A DNA stretch of 6,648 nt from Alphaproteobacteria bacterium (GTDB lineage Bacteria > Pseudomonadota > Alphaproteobacteria > Sphingomonadales > Emcibacteraceae). Each line of letters opens with the position of its first letter. The stretch's first letter is position 1. Below the pieces are notes generated by a model that searched no databases, was not told the DNA's origin, and saw nothing but the letters and a program-made list of their open reading frames with translations. The stretch covers positions 1 through 6,648 of the forward strand of contig JAUILB010000162.1 in assembly GCA_030432815.1 (NCBI GenBank), written 5' to 3'. Positions 1 through 6,494 of the stretch are shown here, in pieces. The position numbers were made by a program, and so were the translations under genes.

Positions 1-1
1 T

Positions 2-226
2 GAACAGATAAGACCCGATGAACCGCTCATATGGCTTGGGATCATGTTGCTGTTTGGCATCCTTGCGCGCGCCGGGTTCAAATCCGGACGGGTGGAAATC
101 AAATATTTATATGACTTTAACCGCGCCGAAAAACCAATTCATTACTGGGCGCTGATCGGCGCGCAGTCCTTCATCGCCATCTATGCCGGTATTATGTATT
201 TGATACTGTTTACTTATGGTGGGTGA
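2..226 (+). CDS. C-terminal part of a small membrane protein (5' end outside window)
   Basis: The frame is open from base 2 to a TGA at 224-226 and gives 74 residues, so the gene very probably begins upstream of the window. An internal ATG at 44 exists, but the open frame before it already encodes a hydrophobic stretch (PLIWLGIMLLFGIL), which makes an earlier start more likely. Two hydrophobic segments are visible, one at the left edge and one near the C-terminus (from HYWALIGAQSF to LILFTY), separated by a charged linker of about 30 residues with several Lys/Arg. This fits an inner-membrane protein with at least two spans. I do not recognise the family and assign no function. Its G+C content and codon use resemble the exporter genes rather than the A+T-rich genes to its right, so it is probably resident. 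It is convergent with everything else in the window. Confidence 0.6.
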   Translation, partial: EQIRPDEPLIWLGIMLLFGILARAGFKSGRVEIKYLYDFNRAEKPIHYWALIGAQSFIAIYAGIMYLILFTYGG

Positions 227-264
227 GTGTAAGGGAACTAAAAATTAATAACGTACTAAATAAT

Positions 265-272
265 TGCATCAT
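265..272. repeat. Left copy of short direct repeat TGCATCAT
   Basis: TGCATCAT here recurs at 1920-1927 in the same orientation. Allowing one gap, the match extends through TGAT on the right side (TGCATCATGTGAT against TGCATCATTGAT). The two copies bracket the two A+T-rich genes. This could be a target-site duplication or attachment-site remnant, but eight bases can match by chance. Confidence 0.3.
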
Positions 273-323
273 GTGATGTCCTTTCATATTAGACAAAAGC
301 TATACTGGTCACTGATAACCTTC

Positions 324-346
324 AATAAAATTATTTTTAAATAACT
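324..346 (-). terminator. Possible weak terminator after the - strand operon
   Basis: Read on the - strand, a five-pair stem TTATT / AATAA (arms at 340-344 and 331-335) with a four-base loop is followed by TTTTATT. It lies about 25 bases past the stop of the gene ending at 370, a sensible place for a terminator. The stem is all A/T, so it would be weak; in this A+T-rich DNA it may be chance. Confidence 0.22.
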
Positions 347-369
347 GAAACCCCAAGGGCCTAATTTAT

Positions 370-1110
370 TTATAAGGAATTAATCATATCATTAATAATA
401 TCATCATCAGTATAGCCATAGACTACACTCCAGCCTGCGAATAACTGCCAATAAAACCCCAGTAGAGCTTTTAAGTTTTCATATTCTAAATCAACAACTT
501 TATTCAAATAAATAACTTCTGACAGATTTTTAAGAAAATCGAAGACTTTATCGTCTTCAATATTGCAATTGTATAAAACAAACGAAACTTCCTCTCGGAA
601 AACATCTAAATGACATAATAATTCTTTAAGATAATGTTCGTTTTCAGAAAGTTTATTAAAAAGTACATGCCACCTATCTAAACCTACTCCAACTTCTTCC
701 TTGAAATATTTTCTGAATTTTTTTTGGTCGAATAGCTGTTCAGGAAGATTTGCATCATATGAACCATCAGATAAAAGGAGAAATACCTTAATGCTGGCTA
801 TTTTAAAATTTTGAAAGCGCATATAAAAACTTCGTTTTATTTGCTTCCGTCTTTGAATGGATGGTATACGCACTAAAAGTGCATAGAATATTAAACTTAT
901 TGCGCCACCAACACTTAAATCGTACCAAATTTTGTTAAACAATTCAGCATACTTACTCCTAAAACAAATGGCCTCACTTAGTTCACAAAAATAATCTGTA
1001 GCAGAAGAAAATTCATTTGTAGAAAGCATAATTAAAATACAGAGAACAAATAAACACAAAAATATTAAGTCGAGATAATGTCTGCATAGTTTAAAATATA
1101 ATTTATGCAT
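370..1110 (-). CDS. Unrecognised protein with two N-terminal membrane spans and a long cytoplasmic domain
   Basis: The 246-residue product has a membrane span at about residues 13-30, a 35-residue loop with cysteines at 42 and 49, and a second span at about 65-81. A basic stretch follows (RIPSIQRRKQIKR, 81-93), so by the positive-inside rule the remaining 150 residues are probably cytoplasmic and the cysteine loop extracytoplasmic. The C-terminal part is rich in Phe, Leu, Asp and Glu and looks helical, with no catalytic motif I can name. It ends with an acidic stretch (TDDDIIND, 234-241). The start is well supported: AGGAG stands six bases before ATG 1110. It follows the HEPN gene by 74 bases, on the same strand and with the same low G+C, so the two probably travel together. 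I do not know the family. Partner or membrane effector for the HEPN protein is a guess from position only. Confidence 0.75.
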   Translation of the reverse strand: MHKLYFKLCRHYLDLIFLCLFVLCILIMLSTNEFSSATDYFCELSEAICFRSKYAELFNKIWYDLSVGGAISLIFYALLVRIPSIQRRKQIKRSFYMRFQNFKIASIKVFLLLSDGSYDANLPEQLFDQKKFRKYFKEEVGVGLDRWHVLFNKLSENEHYLKELLCHLDVFREEVSFVLYNCNIEDDKVFDFLKNLSEVIYLNKVVDLEYENLKALLGFYWQLFAGWSVVYGYTDDDIINDMINSL

Positions 1111-1169
1111 TAATCACTCCTATTTTTGGCAATCTCTAAAATGTGATTATTATTCAATACATTAGACCT

Positions 1170-1182
1170 ATTCAAAAGTATA
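1170..1182 (-). promoter_or_regulatory. Possible promoter element ahead of the two-span protein gene
   Basis: On the - strand, TATACT (1177-1182) matches the TATAAT consensus at five of six positions and lies about 65 bases before ATG 1110. I see no convincing -35 box at 17-18 bases. TTGAATA occurs twice just downstream, about 20 bases apart. A separate promoter for the last gene is possible, but this A+T-rich DNA yields such matches easily. Confidence 0.22.
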
Positions 1183-1184
1183 AT

Positions 1185-1871
1185 CTAAGCATTCTGCTGA
1201 CTATCAATAAAGCTTTCAAAGTCTCGTTTATAGTAATCTAGATCAAGTTCCTCTTTTTTAATCTCAGGAAGTTCTCCATTATAGTAAGTTTGAAATAGAG
1301 CATCTTTTAATCTATGAAAAAATAAAACGAGTTCCTCAAATTCATCTATATTGGTTTTTGCCCATAAATCATCATCAGATGAAATCATATCTTCTTGTTT
1401 ATGGGCAAATAACTTATTTCTGATTGGTTTATACTTCTTATTATAAATCTTTTTCTTAACTTTAAGTTCTCTGCTTAAAACATTAAAATGAGGACTATTA
1501 AGTTCAGTTTTTTTATTAATATATTCTTCCAACCAGTGCGGTTCCGTTCCATTGTTATCTTTAATTTTTCTTTTTCTTAATTCCTTTGTAGAAAATATCT
1601 CTATTTGAGAAACGCAAAGTTTCAGCATTTTATTGGCTGTAAAGGCTCGACTATCATCGTCAAATAACCTACCCAAAATGATAAAAATATTCATTTGTAA
1701 AGAATGTCTTATGATTATCCAACTGAGTGGCGTGGTATTTAATTTTTCAAGCAGCCTCTTATTATCACTAATTCTTTGATTAAATGTTCTCCAAAGAAGA
1801 TAGCAGCTAATTAATCTATGCACTTCATTATTAAATTCTTTAAGCAAAGATTCGAATTTGTCCGCCATCAC
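1185..1871 (-). CDS. HEPN-domain protein resembling the AbiU2 family (putative RNase)
   Basis: This 228-residue, soluble, mostly helical protein carries RNKLFAH at 151-157, the R-x(4-6)-H signature of HEPN ribonucleases (R151, polar N152, H157). It is preceded by a Lys-rich helix (KVKKKIYNKKYKPI). The N-terminal half has an aromatic helix (SCYLLWRTF, 22-30) and then HSLQMNIFIILGRLFDDD (56-73). That layout, with a LxRLxD-like segment before a later RNKxxAH, is what I associate with AbiU2-type HEPN proteins, first known from lactococcal abortive infection. Active HEPN proteins usually dimerise and cut RNA; many act in phage defence or toxin systems. That this one does so is inferred. No nucleotidyltransferase or other antitoxin is adjacent. 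The GTG at 1871 has a fair ribosome site (ACGGTGAT, seven bases from ACGG to GTG); ATG at 1868 is the alternative. The gene begins 52 bases after the small membrane-protein gene and is far richer in A+T than the exporter genes. Confidence 0.7.
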   Translation of the reverse strand: MMADKFESLLKEFNNEVHRLISCYLLWRTFNQRISDNKRLLEKLNTTPLSWIIIRHSLQMNIFIILGRLFDDDSRAFTANKMLKLCVSQIEIFSTKELRKRKIKDNNGTEPHWLEEYINKKTELNSPHFNVLSRELKVKKKIYNKKYKPIRNKLFAHKQEDMISSDDDLWAKTNIDEFEELVLFFHRLKDALFQTYYNGELPEIKKEELDLDYYKRDFESFIDSQQNA

Positions 1872-1919
1872 TTAATCACCGTTCCCCAACACTAGCACCG
1901 TCATCCTGAAGTAAGTCGA

Positions 1920-1927
1920 TGCATCAT
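1920..1927. repeat. Right copy of short direct repeat TGCATCAT
   Basis: This is the second copy of the repeat at 265-272. It overlaps the stop codon of the 60-residue membrane-protein gene (1924-1926), exactly where the G+C content drops, so it could mark the right edge of an inserted segment. The same caution about its short length applies. Confidence 0.3.
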
Positions 1928-2106
1928 TGATAAATGCACTTATCCATTTCGTAATCCCATTTTCCGCCCCGATCAAGGCAGGTATCAATTGCAAGATCAT
2001 TGCCAAGAAGTAAATCAACAAAAAATACTCCCAAAGCAATAAGGATGATCAGTTTAATCACCACAAAGATAATAATCTTTTTTAATTCGCGATTTTTCAA
2101 ATGCAT
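1924..2106 (-). CDS. Small single-span membrane protein with CLDxGGxW...C tail
   Basis: The ATG at 2106 gives 60 residues. It lies one base after the adaptor stop (2108-2110), and AGAGGTG at 2109-2115 supplies a good ribosome site inside the last codons of the adaptor gene. A longer version from 2211 would run through that gene in another frame and is unlikely. The layout is a basic N-terminus (MHLKNRELKK), a span at about 11-34, then a short tail with CLDRGGKWDYEMDKC (43-57). With a positive N-terminus inside, the tail and its two cysteines would face the periplasm, where they could form a disulfide. I recall small proteins with a CLDxGGxWD...C tail as common uncharacterised products in proteobacteria; that is memory, not a search. 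Tight coupling to the exporter suggests co-expression and perhaps an accessory role. The function is unknown. Confidence 0.65.
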   Translation of the reverse strand: MHLKNRELKKIIIFVVIKLIILIALGVFFVDLLLGNDLAIDTCLDRGGKWDYEMDKCIYQ

Positions 2107-2107
2107 A

Positions 2108-3301
2108 TCACCTCTGTTCAACACTGACGCCATCATCAACATCGCCGCCGGGGTGGATGATGATCTGGTTACCCTCCGATAATCCGCCAAGCAGTTCGGC
2201 GACCTGATCATTCATGCGGCCGATCTCAACCTGCCGCCGTACCGCGGTGCCGTCTTCAACGGCGAAAACGGACCAGTTGCCTTCAAACCGGAATAATGCG
2301 CTGATGGGCACATAAAGCGCGTCATCGGCGCGGTCCACGATGATGGAAGCCTCCACCCGGAACGCATCGCCCAGCCCGCGCCATTTTTCGCGCCCGTCGA
2401 CGAAGTCCAGATAAATATTGACCCGCTGTTCTTCCACACCAAGGGCGGAAATTTTGGTAAAGCCGGACGGGGACACCACCCGGACCTGCGCGGCGATGTC
2501 CTCATCCCCGCCCCAGCGTTTGATCAGTGCCATGTCGCCGGGTTCGACCTTCACGGCGTCACGGGACAGCATTTCGATCACGATTTCAAGCTGTTCTGGG
2601 TTGCCGACCTCAACCAATGGCGTGCCGGCGGGGATCACCCCTTCGGATTTATGCAGTAACCTTAAGACCTTCCCCGATACGGGGGCGCGGACAACAAGGC
2701 TGCTGCTGTCCCCCGCGTTTGCGGTGCCGGGCTGGACCAGCCGGGCGCGGGCGGCATCAAGGGCGGATTTTGCAACCTCCATCCCCGATTTGGCGGTGTT
2801 CAGTTCGGTTTCACGCAGGCGGACGACCAGTTCGGCCTGCTCCAGTCTTGCAATCGATACATTGCCGTTATCATAAAGGCGTTGTGTGCGGGCAAGTTCG
2901 CTGCGGGCAAACGCAAGCTCCGCTTCGGCGCGTTCAAGTTTTGCGGCCTCAAACCCCAGGGCCGCTTCGGCGCCGTTGATGTCGGCCTGTGCCTGTATCT
3001 CGGACCGGCTATCGACAAAGCGCGGATCGGCGGGCAGCATATTGGCGATGATGGTTTCCCCGGCGGTGACGGTATCGCCCTGCTCTGCCTCAATACGGGT
3101 GACGCGGCCTTCGATCGGGGAATAGACCACATAAATATCATGGATTTTTGTTTTGCCTTCGCCGTCAAGGGTCACAAGCACATCGCCGCGCTTCACGGTA
3201 TCCATATCCACCAGGGCCGGGTCGGGCATAAAGGCCATCACCAGAAGGCCGGCGGCTACCACACCAAGGGCGATTTTAAGATAGAGTTTTATTTTTTTCA
3301 T
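2108..3301 (-). CDS. HlyD/MacA-type periplasmic adaptor of an ABC exporter
   Basis: This 397-residue membrane-fusion protein links an inner-membrane ABC exporter to an outer-membrane channel. It has an N-terminal anchor (about 7-25), a first lipoyl half (SPIEGRVTRIEAEQGDTV, 61-78), and a long alpha-hairpin rich in Ala, Glu and Arg (about 98-190). The second lipoyl half follows (RAPVSGKVLRLLHKSEG, 205-221), then beta-barrel and membrane-proximal domains to the C-terminus. At the hairpin tip, R138, L142 and S149 fit R-x3-L-x6-S, the pattern described for AcrA-type adaptors (R128, L132, S139) and known to contact TolC. Length is normal for the family. ATG 3301 comes three bases after the permease stop, with GGAG eight bases upstream, so the two genes are translationally close. 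No TolC-like gene is in the window, so the channel must be encoded elsewhere. The substrate is unknown. Confidence 0.92.
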   Translation of the reverse strand: MKKIKLYLKIALGVVAAGLLVMAFMPDPALVDMDTVKRGDVLVTLDGEGKTKIHDIYVVYSPIEGRVTRIEAEQGDTVTAGETIIANMLPADPRFVDSRSEIQAQADINGAEAALGFEAAKLERAEAELAFARSELARTQRLYDNGNVSIARLEQAELVVRLRETELNTAKSGMEVAKSALDAARARLVQPGTANAGDSSSLVVRAPVSGKVLRLLHKSEGVIPAGTPLVEVGNPEQLEIVIEMLSRDAVKVEPGDMALIKRWGGDEDIAAQVRVVSPSGFTKISALGVEEQRVNIYLDFVDGREKWRGLGDAFRVEASIIVDRADDALYVPISALFRFEGNWSVFAVEDGTAVRRQVEIGRMNDQVAELLGGLSEGNQIIIHPGGDVDDGVSVEQR

Positions 3302-3304
3302 TTG

Positions 3305-5677
3305 TTACTCCACACCTTTTTGTGCTTCGACAAGGTTGATATTATCGACCTGCCGCCACACCAGATAAAAAGAAATAAGCGCGCTTATAAGCACCACAAC
3401 AACCGCGTAGGCATATGTATCGCTTTTAATATATAGCGGTATGCGGAAAATTTCGGTTTCAAAGCTTGCGACCAGCCCGGCGACAAGGCCGTAACCGGTA
3501 ATAATCCCCAAGGGGATCGCCATGAAAACCACAATTGCCAGTTCCCCGAACAGGATATAGGCGACTTCACCCTTGGTCAGACCCAGCACCCGCAGGGACG
3601 CAAGCTCGCGCGCGCGTTCGGAAAATGCGATCCGCGCGGTATTATAGATCACGCCGCTGGCGATAAACGCCGCAAAGACAACATAAACCGCCATGATGCG
3701 CATCATATTTTCATCCATGATGTTTTCAAACAGTTCACGCATTGTTGTCATCATGGCCATGCTGATGATGGAGGGGATTTCCTTTATATCCTGATAAAGG
3801 GGGCCGTTCCAGTTCGGGTCAATCATCAGGGCGGCACCGGTTATCACCGGCCCTTCGTTCAGCAGGCTGTTTAATTTATCAATATCCAGGAAAGCGCCCA
3901 TGCCGACAAATTCATCGTAAATGGCGGTTACGGTCAGATCAAGTTCCGGCCTTCGTTCCTCAAGCACGTCGGCGCGGACGGTATCGCCGACTTTCACGTT
4001 TAATATTTTTGCAAGGGTTTTTGACATGACAAAACCGCTTGTGATGTCGATCGGTTTTAAATCTGCGCCGATGACGCGGTGAAGGTCCGGGTTCGGGATA
4101 ATGCCGGAAATACCGGTTCGTTTGCTTAAATGCCCGTGTTTCAGGTTTACGGGGACATCGCGGATGGGTTCCGCCTTTAACACGCCGGGCATCAGGCGGA
4201 TTTCTTCAAGCGCGGATACGTGGCGCGGCTCGACAAATGTAAGCATCAGGTCTTCGCGGTTGCCGATGTCATACTGCACATTCATCATGTAATCCATGCT
4301 GTCGCTCATAGCATTGGCAAACACAAGGATCGACAGCGCAAAGCCCACACCAAGCGCCGATAAAAAGGCGCGGATGGGCCGGCGTTCCACCTGCCGCAGC
4401 ACGATACGGGAGAGAAACGAGAAAAATTTATCGATGCCAAGCCGTTCAAGCAGGGTTTCACGAAATTCGGTGGGGGCTTCCGCCTTCATGGCTTCGGCCG
4501 GGGGAAGCGATGCCGCCTGTTTCATGGCAACCCATGTGCCGGCCGTGGCTGCCGCCGCGCAGAAAGCCACCGAAATGATCATGATATCAATGGAATATGT
4601 GTATCTTAGATATGGGAAGCGGAAATAATCCTCATATAAAGTCAGCAACCCGTTGCCAAGCCACGCCCCGCCGATAAGGCCCACAATGCTGCCGATTACG
4701 ACAATCACCATCACCATACGCAGATAATGAAGGGCGATTTCCGTTTCATTATAGCCGACGGCCTTGAGCATGCCGATCTGCACCCGCTGGGTCGCGACCT
4801 GCCGTGTCATGACCACATTGACAAGAAACGCCGCCACCGCAAGGAAGATCATGGGTGTCACGGTTCCTGTTGTCCTGTTCTGCGTCAGTTCATTTTCCAC
4901 AAACCAGTTTGACATCTGCTCTGAACGGTCATAGCTGATCAGCCCGCCGTAAGGCTTGAGTATGCGGTCAAGCTCCGCTTTAACATCTTCAACGTCCGCA
5001 CCGCGGTTAAGGCGCAGCGCCACATCATTAAACGCCCCGTCCATATCAACCGCCGCTTCGAGCGCACGGCGGCTCATCCAGAAAACACCAAAACGTTTAT
5101 TATCAGGGACCATCGCCCCCGGGCCAAGGGAATAGACATATTCAGGGCTAAGCACCACTCCAACAATTTTAAGCGCGCGTTTATGGCCGTTGATGATCAT
5201 ATCGACACTGTCGCCAAGCTCAAATTCATGGGCGAGCACGAATGCTTCGCTGGCCAGGACGGCATTTTCCTCATCCGGGCGCAACATTCGCCCTTTCACC
5301 AGATATAATTTATTTAAAAGCGGCTCGCGGTTATCAGGCAGCGAAAGAATACGCCCGGTGGCGGGCTCGTCCATTCCTTCCACCTGGATCGTACCGCCGA
5401 ATGTCACCCTTGTTTCGATCAGTGATACCCCATCAATCTGTCTGATTTGTTCGTCCACATCCTGCGGCACCCGTTTTGCGCTTGCCCAGACATCGGCGAA
5501 TTCCGAACGGTCATAATATATTTCCTGCCCCAGTTCCAGGCTGTCAATCACCCCGAAGCTTAAAACAAAGGTCATGATCCCCGACGCCATGACGAATATA
5601 ATCGCAACCAGTTGCCCTTTTATATTCCAAAGATCACGAAGCAGTTTTCGGTTTAAGGCGGAAACAAGCGACCTCAT
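3305..5677 (-). CDS. ABC exporter permease with two FtsX domains
   Basis: This is an inner-membrane permease of the MacB/FtsX (type VII) superfamily, about 790 residues long. Numbered from the GTG at 5686, spans are visible at about 25-46, 277-295, 324-346, 367-388, 438-458, 664-685, 711-740 and 758-777. The protein is thus two tandem four-span units in one chain, each with an extracytoplasmic domain after its first span (about 50-270 and 460-655). Both FtsX repeats carry the usual signature after their first FtsX span: RQVATQRVQIGMLKAVG and SERARELASLRVLG. MacB and LolC/E are single four-span units, so one copy here could do the work of a permease dimer. GTG 5686, GTG 5683, ATG 5680 and ATG 5677 all open the frame. 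AGGTGG at 5683-5688 stands five bases before ATG 5677, which I prefer; ATG 5680 would give a TGATG overlap with the ATPase stop. The conserved layout suggests export of a hydrophobic or toxic compound, a peptide or a lipid, which cannot be narrowed. Confidence 0.92.
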   Translation of the reverse strand: MRSLVSALNRKLLRDLWNIKGQLVAIIFVMASGIMTFVLSFGVIDSLELGQEIYYDRSEFADVWASAKRVPQDVDEQIRQIDGVSLIETRVTFGGTIQVEGMDEPATGRILSLPDNREPLLNKLYLVKGRMLRPDEENAVLASEAFVLAHEFELGDSVDMIINGHKRALKIVGVVLSPEYVYSLGPGAMVPDNKRFGVFWMSRRALEAAVDMDGAFNDVALRLNRGADVEDVKAELDRILKPYGGLISYDRSEQMSNWFVENELTQNRTTGTVTPMIFLAVAAFLVNVVMTRQVATQRVQIGMLKAVGYNETEIALHYLRMVMVIVVIGSIVGLIGGAWLGNGLLTLYEDYFRFPYLRYTYSIDIMIISVAFCAAAATAGTWVAMKQAASLPPAEAMKAEAPTEFRETLLERLGIDKFFSFLSRIVLRQVERRPIRAFLSALGVGFALSILVFANAMSDSMDYMMNVQYDIGNREDLMLTFVEPRHVSALEEIRLMPGVLKAEPIRDVPVNLKHGHLSKRTGISGIIPNPDLHRVIGADLKPIDITSGFVMSKTLAKILNVKVGDTVRADVLEERRPELDLTVTAIYDEFVGMGAFLDIDKLNSLLNEGPVITGAALMIDPNWNGPLYQDIKEIPSIISMAMMTTMRELFENIMDENMMRIMAVYVVFAAFIASGVIYNTARIAFSERARELASLRVLGLTKGEVAYILFGELAIVVFMAIPLGIITGYGLVAGLVASFETEIFRIPLYIKSDTYAYAVVVVLISALISFYLVWRQVDNINLVEAQKGVE

Positions 5678-5679
5678 CA

Positions 5680-6420
5680 TCACCACCTTATATCGCGGAT
5701 CGGTTTGGGGTGATCATTTTCTTCCACGTGGGATACATTACCATCGGCAAAATAAATCACCCGGTCGGCCACGTCGGCGATGGCTACGTTGTGGGTGATG
5801 ATGATTGTGGTAGTGCCGAAGGCTTTATTGACATTCTGAAGTGCTTCAAGCACCAGAATACCGGTTTCGCTGTCCAGCGCCCCTGTAGGTTCATCACAAA
5901 GCAGCACTTCGGGCCGTTTTGCGATGGCACGGGCGATGGCAACCCGCTGCTGTTCACCGCCGCTTAGCTGTGCCGGGAAATGATTAAGCCGTTCGGTAAG
6001 GTTCACCGCGGCCAGTGCTTCTTTCGCAGGCATGGGATTTGTGGCAATATCGGTAATCAGTTCCACATTTTCAAGCGCCGTAAGGCTTGGCACCAGATTA
6101 TAGCTTTGAAAGACAAAACCAACATTTTCCCGGCGGAAATATGTCAGTTCCCTATCTGTCATGCCGCCAAGGGTCACACCCTTGAAATGGACATTTCCCG
6201 ATGTAGGCTGATCCAGCCCGCCAATGATATTCAGAAAGGTTGATTTACCGGAACCGCTCGGGCCAAGAAGGACGACAAGCTCCCCTTTGGGGATCTGCAT
6301 ACTTACTCCCCTAAGCGCATGAACCGTCAGCTCCCCCACCCCATATTGCTTGGTGATGGCATCGGTTTTAAAAACGATTTCGTCTTCGCGTGCCTTGTCC
6401 AGCATGGTTTCAAACTCCAT
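5680..6420 (-). CDS. ABC exporter ATPase (MacB/LolD-like)
   Basis: This 246-residue ATP-binding subunit energises the adjacent permease from the cytoplasmic side. All motifs are present and intact: Walker A GPSGSGKST (53-61), Q-loop Q105 in FVFQSYNL, signature LSGGEQQRV (152-160), Walker B VLLCDEP (172-178) with catalytic E177, D-loop ALD (181-183) and switch histidine H210. The FQSYNLVPSLTALENV stretch is typical of the LolD/MacB/FtsE group that pairs with FtsX-type permeases. The long frame begins at ATG 6420, but no Shine-Dalgarno sequence precedes it. ATG 6405 (Met6) has GGAG nine bases upstream and may be the true start, giving 241 residues with no loss of domain. The stop at 5680-5682 overlaps the permease start region, so the two are translationally coupled. 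It is the first gene of the exporter operon. Confidence 0.94.
   Translation of the reverse strand: MEFETMLDKAREDEIVFKTDAITKQYGVGELTVHALRGVSMQIPKGELVVLLGPSGSGKSTFLNIIGGLDQPTSGNVHFKGVTLGGMTDRELTYFRRENVGFVFQSYNLVPSLTALENVELITDIATNPMPAKEALAAVNLTERLNHFPAQLSGGEQQRVAIARAIAKRPEVLLCDEPTGALDSETGILVLEALQNVNKAFGTTTIIITHNVAIADVADRVIYFADGNVSHVEENDHPKPIRDIRW
6415..6418 (-). promoter_or_regulatory. Ribosome site GGAG supporting the internal ATPase start
   Basis: GGAG lies nine bases before ATG 6405, whereas ATG 6420 has only GATGCGAAA in front of it. This favours Met6 as the initiation codon, or two alternative starts. Confidence 0.4.
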
Positions 6421-6425
6421 TTTCG

Positions 6426-6455
6426 CATCATAAATCTAATGATGATCAGGCGCAA
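6426..6455 (-). promoter_or_regulatory. Possible promoter for the exporter operon with an inverted repeat over the -10
   Basis: On the - strand, TATGAT (6427-6432) matches TATAAT at five of six positions. TTGCGC (6450-6455, first three bases matching TTGACA) stands 17 bases upstream. Transcription from here would start close to ATG 6420, leaving almost no leader for it and fitting the start at 6405 better. The inverted repeat CATCAT-7 bases-ATGATG (6426-6431 and 6439-6444) covers the -10 and could be an operator or a small hairpin. An A+T-leaning gap can give such matches by chance, and read-through from the upstream gene is also possible. Confidence 0.3.
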
Positions 6456-6494
6456 ATGGTTTGATGAAGGTCAAGAAAATCCTGATAAAACCCG

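Larger units (their letters stand above)
227..369. other. Convergent intergenic gap, left edge of the A+T-rich segment
   Basis: This 143-base gap lies between the + strand membrane-protein gene and the end of the - strand gene at 370. Base composition falls to A+T-rich just after 230, so the left edge of the foreign-looking segment probably lies here. It holds a weak A+T stem-loop (see the terminator entry) and one copy of an 8-base direct repeat (265-272). I see no further open frame or RNA gene. Confidence 0.5.

Noticed and set aside
266..280. GCATCATGTGATGTC as a terminator for the + strand gene ending at 226
   Set aside because: The stem has only four or five pairs with a loop of two to four bases, and no T-run follows on the + strand.
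240..1920. The A+T-rich segment as a complete transposon or integron cassette
   Set aside because: I see no transposase or integrase, no terminal inverted repeats and no attC-like fold; only composition and a short direct repeat support mobility.
1924..2211. Longer 95-residue version of the small membrane protein starting at 2211
   Set aside because: The extra 35 residues lie over the adaptor gene in another frame and look like its shadow; ATG 2106 has its own good ribosome site.
2418..3436. Long open frames on the + strand opposite the adaptor gene (for example 2418-2876 and 2882-3436)
   Set aside because: They are antisense to a clear HlyD-type gene in G+C-rich DNA, have Arg/Ser/Pro-rich low-complexity products, and show no family features.
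5710..6243. Open frames on the + strand opposite the ABC ATPase
   Set aside because: The - strand carries every ATPase motif intact; the + strand frames are the expected mirror of it.
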